A DNA stretch of 41,739 nucleotides from Bacteroidales bacterium (GTDB lineage: Bacteria; Bacteroidota; Bacteroidia; Bacteroidales; UBA7960), in contig PXAA01000066.1 in the NCBI GenBank assembly GCA_003567205.1, positions 1 through 41,739 on the forward strand, in the 5' to 3' direction. Of this stretch, positions 1-12,355 are shown piece after piece. Position 1 is the stretch's first letter; the number at the start of each line of letters is the position of its first letter. The notes beneath the pieces are model-generated. The model was not told the DNA's origin, did no database searches, and saw nothing but the letters and a program-made list of their open reading frames with translations. The position numbers were made by a program, and so were the translations under genes.

Positions 1-1230
1 TCCCGGTCTGAGGGTTGAGGTATTGATCCGGATCTCATATACACCACCTGCTTTGGTGCTGTAAACAGTTCGTCCAGTCATGTCGGTGATGTCAACAGAG
101 AGTATCCTTCCGCCTGAAGAGATGAACAGGTTGCTATCAGATGGGTTCGGGAAAATTCGGACATGATGTGAAACGGGTTCCCCTGCTTCATGGGCCGTGG
201 CAACAGCTGTCACCTCCGTACCCGCATCATATTCCCCGCCGCCCTCCACCGCGCCCCTTTCTTCAGGATCCGCCAACAGATTAAGTAAGTAAGTTTGGGT
301 TTCAACGATTCCCAGGGTGCCATCCGGATGAAGGTTCTGTGCATAAATCTCCCTGGGTCCGTTACGGTCATCACCCCAGGCAAAAGTCCACTGCGTATGG
401 TCATAAAAAGCAATATCCATGTGCATCTTTGAAGAGTGCACTGAACTGACATAGACCTCTTGCCCCGGCCAGACAAATTCACCCTGGTCATTAAAACGGA
501 TCGCCTTGATGGCAGATGAAACACCACCCGTGGCGTATTCATAAACCAGCAAAATATCATTGTCCGCCGGCAAGGTATATAAAGGCCTTACCGGAAGGCC
601 GCTCAAATTAAATACGGCATTGCCCTGCGAACCCCATATCAGATCTCCGTCAGGGGACACTTTTTGCCCAAAAATACCGTACAGGTTCTGGTTTCCGTCT
701 GTCTCCTGCCAAAAAACATAAACATTCGGGTCCTGTTCCGGGCTGGCAATCATGGGATTGAATTGTTGGTTGGCATGTGCGTCCGACAATAACACCCCGT
801 TGGCCTGGAATTGCACCTCCCCTCCGGCATTCACATGTTGAATCCATGCAGAAGCAACATTCCCGGAGATGCTGTAGTCATGCCATCCAATATAAAAACC
901 ATCATCCCCGTCGTTTACAAATGACAAAACCTGTGTCCAGTCAGTCAGCCTGGTCATCGTCGGGTGGTCGCTGACCAGGATGCCATTGTCTTCCCATAGG
1001 GGATTCCCGTCGTGGTCCAGATGCTGCAGCCTGACGTGGTATCCTTTTCCAGAAAGTGAAAAAAAAGCAATGAAAAAATTACCATTGGGCACCATGGCAA
1101 TTTTGGGTATCGTCTGTTCACCACCCAGGCCGGTGATCTGGAGGTTTTTGCCTGCATCGTTGCTCCACTGAGACAGTGCGCTGGATGAAAAAAAGAACAC
1201 ACATAAAAGCAACCACAAAATCTTTTTCAT
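1..1230 (-). CDS. Secreted protein with T9SS type A C-terminal sorting domain (3' end runs off window)
   Basis: Reverse-strand frame from ATG at 1230 (MKKILWLLLCVFFFSSSALSQWSNDAGKN...) is open with no stop to position 1 (checked codon by codon). Signal peptide at N-terminus; C-terminal RIFPNPSDSNLFISSGGRILSVDITDMTGRTVYSTKAGGVYEIRINTSTLRPG is a typical Por secretion sorting domain. Not in the ORF track because no stop lies in the window. Confidence 0.9.
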   Translation of the reverse strand, partial: MKKILWLLLCVFFFSSSALSQWSNDAGKNLQITGLGGEQTIPKIAMVPNGNFFIAFFSLSGKGYHVRLQHLDHDGNPLWEDNGILVSDHPTMTRLTDWTQVLSFVNDGDDGFYIGWHDYSISGNVASAWIQHVNAGGEVQFQANGVLLSDAHANQQFNPMIASPEQDPNVYVFWQETDGNQNLYGIFGQKVSPDGDLIWGSQGNAVFNLSGLPVRPLYTLPADNDILLVYEYATGGVSSAIKAIRFNDQGEFVWPGQEVYVSSVHSSKMHMDIAFYDHTQWTFAWGDDRNGPREIYAQNLHPDGTLGIVETQTYLLNLLADPEERGAVEGGGEYDAGTEVTAVATAHEAGEPVSHHVRIFPNPSDSNLFISSGGRILSVDITDMTGRTVYSTKAGGVYEIRINTSTLRPG

Positions 1231-1337
1231 GATGGTTTGTTTTAAACCATAAAGATACATGTGTTTTGTTTTGGTCACAAATAACCGTTTAAAAAAGCGT
1301 ATTTTATGAATAAATTTTTTTATCGGGGGGCTTTTGC

Positions 1338-1345
1338 TATATTTG
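1338..1345 (+). promoter_or_regulatory. Bacteroidota-type -7 element (TATATTTG) upstream of rocD
   Basis: Matches TAnnTTTG consensus; -33 element weak. Confidence 0.45.
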
Positions 1346-1518
1346 CGCTTTCTCTGGTAAAGCACTTATTTTTTTCATCTGTTTATAATTTTATTAAATA
1401 GGTCAGATGGAGCTCGCCATGCAATAATCATCGTCGTGTGTGTCAATGTATTTGGCATGGCTCGATTCATTATAAACATTCTTTTATAGTTCACATTTTA
1501 AATTCAAGGAGTATCGTT

Positions 1519-2748
1519 ATGATTACCAAAGAAAAGATCACATCGCAGCAGGCGATAGCACTCGAGGACAAACACGGTGCACATAATTATCACCCATTGC
1601 CGGTGGTTTTGTCACGCGGCGAGGGCATATTTGTATGGGATGTTGAAGGAAGGCGTTATTACGATTTCCTGTCGGCTTATTCAGCCTTAAACCAGGGACA
1701 CTGCCATCCGAAAATTGTTGATGCCCTTATCGAACAAACGAAAAAGCTGGCACTTACATCCAGGGCCTTCCACAATGATGTATTGGGTATTTATGAAAAA
1801 TATATCACGGAATTGTTTGGCTACGATAAGGTGCTCCCCATGAATACCGGTGCGGAAGCCGTTGAAACAGCCATAAAACTTTGCCGCAAATGGGCATACC
1901 AGAAAAAGGGTGTACCCGAAAACCAGGCAAAGATTGTGGTTTGCGAGAACAATTTCCATGGCCGGACCACCACCATTGTCTCTTTCTCGAACGATCCGGA
2001 CGGATACAGTGACTATGGTCCGTTTACACCAGGGTTTATCCGTATCCCCTATAACGATATCGATGCACTGGCTGAGGCCCTGAAAGACCCCAATGTGGCC
2101 GGCTTTTTGTTTGAGCCCATTCAGGGTGAAGCGGGTGTATTTGTACCCGACGAAGGATACCTCAAAAAAACGTATGCACTTTGCAAACAGCACAACGTAT
2201 TGTATATGGCTGATGAAGTCCAGACCGGTATTGCCCGCACAGGAAAAATGCTGGCCTGCGACCACGAGGATGTAAAACCTGATGTGGTTATTCTTGGTAA
2301 AGCCATCAGTGGTGGTATTTACCCGGTATCTGCCGTACTGGCCAACGACGACGTGATGCTGGTCATTAAACCCGGCCAGCACGGGTCCACTTTTGGTGGG
2401 AATCCCGTTGCCGCAAGGGTTGCCATGGCTGCCCTGAATGTAATACAGGAGGAAAAACTGGCAGAAAGGGCCGAATACCTGGGAGAAATCCTGCGCAAAG
2501 AACTTCGCGCCATCCAATCCGACATGCTTACCCTGGTCAGGGGCAAGGGGCTGCTTAACGCCATAGTCATCAAACCAAAGAATGGAAAAGAGGCCATGGA
2601 TGTGTGCCTGAAGATGGCAGAGCTTGGCCTGCTGGCCAAACCAACCCATGGAGATAAAATCCGCTTTGCGCCCCCGCTGGTGATCACTGAAGAACAACTC
2701 ATTGAGTGTGTTGATATTATTCGACAGGCCATACAATCGTTTGAGTAA
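1519..2748 (+). CDS. rocD: Ornithine--oxo-acid aminotransferase
   Basis: [67 protein letters not shown]; class-III aminotransferase with PLP region [15 protein letters not shown] and [19 protein letters not shown] at 1519 preferred over the upstream start at 1438. Confidence 0.93.
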   Translation: MITKEKITSQQAIALEDKHGAHNYHPLPVVLSRGEGIFVWDVEGRRYYDFLSAYSALNQGHCHPKIVDALIEQTKKLALTSRAFHNDVLGIYEKYITELFGYDKVLPMNTGAEAVETAIKLCRKWAYQKKGVPENQAKIVVCENNFHGRTTTIVSFSNDPDGYSDYGPFTPGFIRIPYNDIDALAEALKDPNVAGFLFEPIQGEAGVFVPDEGYLKKTYALCKQHNVLYMADEVQTGIARTGKMLACDHEDVKPDVVILGKAISGGIYPVSAVLANDDVMLVIKPGQHGSTFGGNPVAARVAMAALNVIQEEKLAERAEYLGEILRKELRAIQSDMLTLVRGKGLLNAIVIKPKNGKEAMDVCLKMAELGLLAKPTHGDKIRFAPPLVITEEQLIECVDIIRQAIQSFE

Positions 2749-2838
2749 TTTTAATTACAAAAAAGCGCAAAAAAAAGGATGAGGGCATGATGGGAACAGC
2801 CCGGCAGCAGGCCAAAAAATTGCGATTGACAAACGCTG

Positions 2839-2967
2839 ATGAAAGAGGGGGGGCAGTTCTTTGTCAGCGACATTTATTCATTGGAACCCGTACCGGAAGA
2901 ATTCAGGAACGATCCGGAAATGATAGCCGGATGCTGGGCTGGTGCCGTTACAAACTATTTTAAATAA
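2839..2967 (+). pseudogene. C-terminal remnant of an arsenite methyltransferase (ArsM-like)
   Basis: Frame from 2839: MKEGGQFFVSDIYSLEPVPEEFRNDPEMIAGCWAGAVTNYFK*, resembling the ArsM C-terminal segment (LKPGG-x-ISDI-x-LPEEIRNDPE-x-x-AGCIAGA). No coherent upstream methyltransferase frame in the preceding ~90 bp. Confidence 0.6.
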
Positions 2968-2992
2968 TTTCGCCGGGTTATATACTTTTTTT

Positions 2993-3000
2993 TATCTTTG
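2993..3000 (+). promoter_or_regulatory. Bacteroidota-type -7 element (TATCTTTG) ahead of the cobalamin riboswitch
   Basis: TAnnTTTG match ending about 5 nt before the riboswitch P1 stem. Confidence 0.5.
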
Positions 3001-3182
3001 TACCTATACAGGTTCCGGCGTCTATTCAGGATGGCTGGATGAAGAGGGAATCAGGTGAAAATCCTGAACAGTTCCCGCTGCTGTGAGTTCCTTTCGTCGT
3101 GTTTATCACTCCAAAGCCACTGCCCATACGGGTGGGAAGGCGATAAACATTGAACAAGTCAGAAGACCTACCTGTATACAAT
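3001..3182 (+). ncRNA. Cobalamin (B12) riboswitch
   Basis: Conserved blocks: GGTTCCGG..., AGAGGGAATCAGGTGAAAATCCTGAACAGTTCCCGCTGCTGTGAG, GCCACTGCCCATACGGGTGGGAAGGC, AGTCAGAAGACCTACCTG. Perfect P1: TATACAGGT (3005-3013) with ACCTGTATA (3170-3178). Confidence 0.95.
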
Positions 3183-3287
3183 ATCAATTTGTAGCTTTCG
3201 GGATAAAAGCGAAACGATTCGCCGTTTGTTACAAGTTATTTTATGGGTTTGTCTTTGCCGGGTTGTTTCCGGCGTAAATGGCATGTT

Positions 3288-5243
3288 ATGTTGCGTCTGC
3301 AGCTGTTGCTTTTGGTTTTACTGCCACTGGGCTTGTATGCCGGTGCGGATCATCCGCCCGACAGCCTTATTCTCCTTGAGGAGACAGTGATTCGTGCAAC
3401 ACGATATAATGTGTTTACTGCAGGACATGGCATTCGCCAGATTGAAGACCGGTTTTTACAACAGCAATCTGATCAAAGCATTGATTTACTGCTCGCCCGC
3501 TATGCAGGCATCTCCATAAAAAACTATGGCCCCGGGATACTGGCCACCAGTTCTCTGCGCGGGGGTTCCGCCGCACAAACATCCCTGATATGGAATGGGT
3601 TCCAGATTCAGAGCCCAATGCACGGCCAAACGGACCTGGCACTGATCCCAGCATTTTTTATTGACCAGCTGGGCATCCAATATGGGGGAAGCAGTGCATT
3701 ATGGGGTAGCGGTAGCATGGGTGGGGCCATTCATTTGAACAACCATCGCGAAAAACTGGCAGGTCTGCATGCCAAAATCCGGTTTTCTTTTACTGATCTG
3801 GAGGAGGCAGCACAACAACTGACACTTTCATGGGGGAATCATTCGGTATTCTCCAGATTTCGTTTCTTCAACAGAAATTCAGCCAACAGGTACAATTACA
3901 AAAATACAGCAGTTTATGGCAGCCCCATCTATACCCAGGAACATGCTGCTTTGGACCAATGGGGTTTATTGCATGAGACCTATATACAGATAAAGCAAAG
4001 GCATCAGCTTGATATTCGCTGGTGGTGGCAGGAAACAAACCGCAATATACCGCCCCCAATGATGCAAAACCACAGGGAGGCTTATCAGGAAGACGGAGCA
4101 TTCCGGATTACAGGGCAATGGCAAACAAATTTTGACCATAGCGTATTGATTTGGCGTGGCGGTTTCTTTGAGGAGGCCCTGCTGTATAGCGACAACCTGA
4201 ATGGCGAAAGCAGGTCATGGTCAAACACCCTCACACAGGAGGCCGAGGTCTTGTTTAGTCCAGGCGGGTTGTTGCTGGCCAATGCCGGTGTCAACACCCG
4301 GATGGTAAATGCCTGGGCCGACGATTACAAAGGGGAAAAACACAACCAGAACAGTATTGCCTTTTTCTCTTCATTAAAATGGGACGTTATTGCCAACCAC
4401 TTACAGTTTCTGATCAGCGGACGACAAGAATTTGTACCCGGACAGCAAATCCCTTTTGTCCCTTCTGTCGGATTATTGTATCAGGCAATGCCAGGAATTC
4501 TGATTAAGGCAAATACCGGAAAAAATTACCGCCTGCCGACACTCAATGACAAATATTGGATGCCCGGGGGGAATCCCGATCTTCAACCCGAGCAGGGTTG
4601 GAACCAGGATCTGACCATCTTGTATAACAAAGAAAACATCGCAAAGATATCAGAAGGCAAAGATGCATCAGCCCGGCTCAATGAAATTTCAGTGACCGGA
4701 TACCACAGGACCACTGCCCAGTGGATCATCTGGTTGCCGCAAGAAGGCAGTATATATTGGTCGCCAAAAAACCTGCAGGAAGTCAGGAGTTATGGTTTTG
4801 AAGCTAATCTGAAAGGTTCATTTAATCTGAACAGGTTTCGTATGACACTGCATGCGCGATGGGATCACACCGTGGCGCAAAACATGGTTCCCACCAGTAT
4901 TTTTGACGCCTCTGCCGGCAAACAACTCATTTATGTACCGAAAAATACCCTCGGCTACAACCTGCATTTTATGTATGCAAATTTTCTGATGTTTTTCGAC
5001 CATCAATATATCGGCAGGCGATATACCAGCAGCGATAACAAGCAGTGGATCAATCCGTATCATATGTCCAACATCGGTCTTCAGTGGCAAGGCAACATGT
5101 GGGGATACGGGTTCAAAATCACGGCAGCCATCAACAACCTGTGGAATGAAGCCTACGAAGGAATGGCCGGCAGGCCGATGCCCCTGCGGCATTTGCGGGC
5201 GGGTTTCAGTCTGGATATTCCGGCAAATGCGGATCATAAATAA
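3288..5243 (+). CDS. TonB-dependent cobalamin receptor, BtuB-like
   Basis: Signal peptide MLRLQLLLLVLLPLGLYAGA, plug domain (EETVIRATRYNVFTAGHGIRQIEDRFL...SLRGGSAAQTSLIWNGFQIQSPMHGQTDLALIP), C-terminal beta-barrel; downstream of the cobalamin riboswitch. ATG at 3288 preferred over 3243. Confidence 0.88.
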   Translation: MLRLQLLLLVLLPLGLYAGADHPPDSLILLEETVIRATRYNVFTAGHGIRQIEDRFLQQQSDQSIDLLLARYAGISIKNYGPGILATSSLRGGSAAQTSLIWNGFQIQSPMHGQTDLALIPAFFIDQLGIQYGGSSALWGSGSMGGAIHLNNHREKLAGLHAKIRFSFTDLEEAAQQLTLSWGNHSVFSRFRFFNRNSANRYNYKNTAVYGSPIYTQEHAALDQWGLLHETYIQIKQRHQLDIRWWWQETNRNIPPPMMQNHREAYQEDGAFRITGQWQTNFDHSVLIWRGGFFEEALLYSDNLNGESRSWSNTLTQEAEVLFSPGGLLLANAGVNTRMVNAWADDYKGEKHNQNSIAFFSSLKWDVIANHLQFLISGRQEFVPGQQIPFVPSVGLLYQAMPGILIKANTGKNYRLPTLNDKYWMPGGNPDLQPEQGWNQDLTILYNKENIAKISEGKDASARLNEISVTGYHRTTAQWIIWLPQEGSIYWSPKNLQEVRSYGFEANLKGSFNLNRFRMTLHARWDHTVAQNMVPTSIFDASAGKQLIYVPKNTLGYNLHFMYANFLMFFDHQYIGRRYTSSDNKQWINPYHMSNIGLQWQGNMWGYGFKITAAINNLWNEAYEGMAGRPMPLRHLRAGFSLDIPANADHK

Positions 5244-5254
5244 TTACAATACAT

Positions 5255-6298
5255 ATGAAAAAAATCAAATGCTTATTCTACATTGTCATTGCAGCAGGAA
5301 TCACCCTGGTCTCCTGTGAAAAAACAGAAACTGAACCCCGGGATCCCGAACAGGAAACAATGAGCGGACAGGGTGTTATCGTAGCCAATGAAGGAAATTT
5401 TGGGTGGGGGAATGCCTCATTAAGCTATTATGATAAAGTGAATGACACCATATATCACGACCTGTTTTACCATGCCAACGGGGAGAGCCTGGGAGATGTT
5501 TTCCAGTCAGTGACTGTATTCAATGACCTGGCATACCTGGTCATCAACAATTCAGGGAAAATTGAAGTGGTCGACCCGGAAACATTTCAGCGCAAAGGGA
5601 GCATCGAAGGCCTGGTATCTCCACGTTACATGCTTCCCGTTTCCGAGGAAAAAGCATATGTAAGTGATTTATTTGGAAACCATGTGGTGATCGTAGATCT
5701 GGAAAGCCATGAAATTGCAGGGGAAATTCCCGTAAATGGCTGGACAGAGTCATTGATCAGGGCAGGAGAACGTGTGTTTGTCACAGGTATGCAATCAGGA
5801 TATATATATGAAATTGACCCGCAAACAGACAAACTAACAGACAGTTTGTATCTGCCTCCGGGTCCCGTATCCATGGTAAAGGACGTCAATGAACATATAT
5901 GGGTTCTGGCAGGCGGTGCACCCTTTTTTAAAAGCCATCCGGCCATATATCAGATTGAAAAAAACAGCCTAAAGATTGCAAACAAACATCTGTTGCCAAA
6001 CCCCGATATGATGTACAGCAACCTGGTCATATGCCCGGAGGGGAAAACGCTCTATTTTCTCGGAGGTGGTCTATACAGTATGTCGGCCACCGGGAGTGAT
6101 CCGCAGATTGAATTGCTGATCCCTTCAAATGGGAGTTTCTATTACGCTTTAGGTGTCGACCCCGAAAATGGTGAACTCTATGTTTCAGATCCCATTGATT
6201 TCGTTCAGGAAGGAAAGGTGCTGCGATACAATAAGGAGGGTGTATTTCTGGGGGCGATCGAAGCCGGGATCATTCCAGGACATTTTTCTTTTTATTGA
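5255..6298 (+). CDS. Surface lipoprotein with YncE/DUF5074-type beta-propeller, BtuG-like
   Basis: Lipobox in MKKIKCLFYIVIAAGITLVSC; propeller-like repeats (GKIEVVDPETFQRKGSIEG, NHVVIVDLESHEIAGEIPVNGWTES, GYIYEIDPQTDKLTDSLYL); directly follows the btuB-like gene. Confidence 0.8.
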   Translation: MKKIKCLFYIVIAAGITLVSCEKTETEPRDPEQETMSGQGVIVANEGNFGWGNASLSYYDKVNDTIYHDLFYHANGESLGDVFQSVTVFNDLAYLVINNSGKIEVVDPETFQRKGSIEGLVSPRYMLPVSEEKAYVSDLFGNHVVIVDLESHEIAGEIPVNGWTESLIRAGERVFVTGMQSGYIYEIDPQTDKLTDSLYLPPGPVSMVKDVNEHIWVLAGGAPFFKSHPAIYQIEKNSLKIANKHLLPNPDMMYSNLVICPEGKTLYFLGGGLYSMSATGSDPQIELLIPSNGSFYYALGVDPENGELYVSDPIDFVQEGKVLRYNKEGVFLGAIEAGIIPGHFSFY

Positions 6299-6329
6299 CG
6301 GGGAATGCTTTTTTCTTAATTTTGCCTTC

Positions 6330-6869
6330 ATGGCGTACCATAACAGGTCAGGTCTTGCTATTTGGAAATTTTTCCTGGCTCTTTCGGGAATGGTTTTCCT
6401 GTGTTGGGCATGCCAGGATGACGAGATCTGCGAGGACATTACGGCCAACGATCTGCGAATCGGCTTTTACCTGACTGATCAGGATGATACACAATGGACG
6501 GTGGTGGATTCACTCAGGGTTTTTTCGCTGGAGCAGCCCGATACTCCCGTATATGAACACCTGACCTCGGTGTCCATACTGGAGTTGCCGCTCAACCCCG
6601 CTGCAAATGGTTGTGCTTTTGTAATCGATTTTTATCATCTCACAGACACCCTTTGGATAACATACCATCGGGAAACGCAATTCATTTCGGTCGAATGTGG
6701 CTTTACCATGTTTTTTGAACTCACCGGTGTAAGCCATACAAAAAACCACATTGTTTCCATTGAGGAGACAATGACATATGTAACCAATACGCTTGATGAA
6801 CATCTTAAGGTATTTATTCCTGATACCGGTAATGGCGATGAGCCTGAGCCTGAGCTTGCAGGCAGCTAA
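6330..6869 (+). CDS. DUF6452-like lipoprotein
   Basis: MAYHNRSGLAIWKFFLALSGMVFLCWACQDDEICEDITANDLRIGFYLTD..., lipoprotein signal; next to a DUF6048-like gene, the usual Bacteroidota pairing. Family from memory. Confidence 0.65.
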   Translation: MAYHNRSGLAIWKFFLALSGMVFLCWACQDDEICEDITANDLRIGFYLTDQDDTQWTVVDSLRVFSLEQPDTPVYEHLTSVSILELPLNPAANGCAFVIDFYHLTDTLWITYHRETQFISVECGFTMFFELTGVSHTKNHIVSIEETMTYVTNTLDEHLKVFIPDTGNGDEPEPELAGS

Positions 6870-7455
6870 TGATACGCTCTTTGCCTCTTCGGTAAGGATC
6901 GGCATGGATGTTTCAGGTTTTGCCAGGCAATTTGTGGAGCCCGAAACCATTTTCAGGGAAGTCTCCCTGGATGTGGAATGGAAACACAACTATTTTGCTG
7001 TCCTGGAAGCGGGCCTGCTTGATATTAACGTGGAAAAAGAAACACACCGGTACCAGGCCGACGGATATTACATCAGGATTGGCGCCGACTTTAATATTTT
7101 GGGGCGCAGTCCGGAGGCCCCCAATGACCTGGTGCTCTTAGCTGTAAGATACGGATTCAGTACTCTGGGCCACGAAGCGCCTTTTATTGTTATTCCTGAC
7201 GCCTATTGGGGCGATTATCAAACGTCTGTTGAGGCAGAAAATTACAGGGCGCATTGGATAGAAGCAGGCATCGGCCTTAAGACAGAACTCTGGCATAATA
7301 TTTTTATTGGCTGGAATTTACGTGGCCGGCTGCTTCTTCATAATACCCGGGAACCCGAAATGGAGCCATATTTTATTGGCGGCTTTGGCAAAGCAGGCGG
7401 AAACACCAGCCTGATGCTTCATTACCATATTTACTACCGAATCCCCTTCAGATAA
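6796..7455 (+). CDS. DUF6048-like family protein (secreted/outer membrane)
   Basis: MNILRYLFLIPVMAMSLSLSLQAANDTLFASSVRIGMDVSGFARQ..., beta-rich pattern; ATG at 6796 (the ORF track uses TTG at 6793). Confidence 0.65.
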   Translation: MNILRYLFLIPVMAMSLSLSLQAANDTLFASSVRIGMDVSGFARQFVEPETIFREVSLDVEWKHNYFAVLEAGLLDINVEKETHRYQADGYYIRIGADFNILGRSPEAPNDLVLLAVRYGFSTLGHEAPFIVIPDAYWGDYQTSVEAENYRAHWIEAGIGLKTELWHNIFIGWNLRGRLLLHNTREPEMEPYFIGGFGKAGGNTSLMLHYHIYYRIPFR

Positions 7456-7555
7456 AAACCAGTGTGTGATCTTCCGGAATATTCAGCATCTCAACAATTT
7501 TTTTTAAATTGCGTAATCCCGACATCCATCCATTACAAACCAAAAACCCAATCAG

Positions 7556-11128
<3,573 letters not shown>

Positions 11129-11224
11129 GGGATATGCTGTGTTTTTGTATGCTTGCGAAGATAAACAAAAAGTGAAATGAATGGGTGAAAAATGCTATAT
11201 TTGGTCAGATAATGGAACCATTCA

Positions 11225-12319
11225 ATGCGCAGGCTTATCAAAATATCTGAAATGATACTGCTTACCCTGGCCGTAATCATTATCATTATCCTGGTCTATG
11301 CGCAAATTACCTTCTACGAACCAGATGAACACACCACGATGTTTCAATGCGACCATCCTTCCATATTGAGCGATACCACTACCGTATCGCTGATGACATG
11401 GAACCTGGGATATGCCGGCATGGGCGATGATATGGATTTTTTCTATGACGGCGGACGGCAAGTACGCACCAGCAGGGAAAGAACACTGTGCAATTTACGA
11501 GCCATCCTGGAATTCATCCGGGAACATCAGGAAACCGATGTGTTTCTCTTTCAGGAAGCCGATCAGAAATCAAGACGGTCTTACTACATCAATATGCCCG
11601 ACAGCATCAAAAAACACCTGCCGGAGGCAAACCATACATTCGGACTGAACTATCATGTGCGATTTGTTCCCGTACCATGGTATGCACCCATGGGCAGGGT
11701 GTCTTCCGGCCTGGTCACCAGCAGCCGTCATATCCCCCGTTCGGTCAAAAGGTTGAGCTATCCGGGCCATTATCCATGGCCCGGAAAATTATTCAATCTG
11801 CAGCGATGCTTTCTTCTCAGCAGGTATCCACTCACAAGCGGGAAGGAACTGGTCATCATCAACACCCACAATTCGGCTTTTGACGATGGTGATTTGCGTG
11901 CCCGGCAAATGGAATACTTACGTGAATTAATCGTTTCAGAATACGAAAGAGGCAACTATGTAATTGCAGGGGGCGATTTCAATCAGTGTCCGCCAGGTTT
12001 TGAACCCGGATTCTATTTCAACATCTTCGATCAAGACAATGTGATGTACATAAAAGATGATTATCTCGAAGGCTGGCATTATGTATATGACCATACAACA
12101 CCTACCAACAGGCGCGCGCATGTACCCTATCATCCGGCCACCACACCCACAACACTGATCGACTTTTTTATCGTATCACCTAATGTAAAACCCCTCGAAG
12201 TACAGGGCATTCACCTTGATTTCGAACATTCAGACCATAACCCGGTTGTGGCAAGGTTTCGTTTGCTGGGTCCTTACAGCAGGCCGGCGGAACCATACTC
12301 AGCCAGTAAAGATATTTGA
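11225..12319 (+). CDS. Endonuclease/exonuclease/phosphatase family protein, membrane anchored
   Basis: N-terminal TM segment; TWNLGYAGMGDDMDFFYDGG, VFLFQEAD, IINTHNSAF, VIAGGDFNQCPPG, LIDFFIVSPNV, HSDHNPVVARF. Confidence 0.85.
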   Translation: MRRLIKISEMILLTLAVIIIIILVYAQITFYEPDEHTTMFQCDHPSILSDTTTVSLMTWNLGYAGMGDDMDFFYDGGRQVRTSRERTLCNLRAILEFIREHQETDVFLFQEADQKSRRSYYINMPDSIKKHLPEANHTFGLNYHVRFVPVPWYAPMGRVSSGLVTSSRHIPRSVKRLSYPGHYPWPGKLFNLQRCFLLSRYPLTSGKELVIINTHNSAFDDGDLRARQMEYLRELIVSEYERGNYVIAGGDFNQCPPGFEPGFYFNIFDQDNVMYIKDDYLEGWHYVYDHTTPTNRRAHVPYHPATTPTTLIDFFIVSPNVKPLEVQGIHLDFEHSDHNPVVARFRLLGPYSRPAEPYSASKDI

Positions 12320-12355
12320 GCGCACATAATATTATCCCGTGTAATCCATAGTTTT

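Noticed and set aside
1687-2736. 349-aa minus-strand ORF antisense to rocD
   Set aside because: The plus-strand frame is a clear ornithine aminotransferase; the antisense product has no recognisable domain and looks like a codon-bias shadow.
6185-6448. Minus-strand 87-aa ORF overlapping the end of the BtuG-like gene and start of the DUF6452-like gene
   Set aside because: Antisense to two plausible exported-protein genes, no domain or promoter support.
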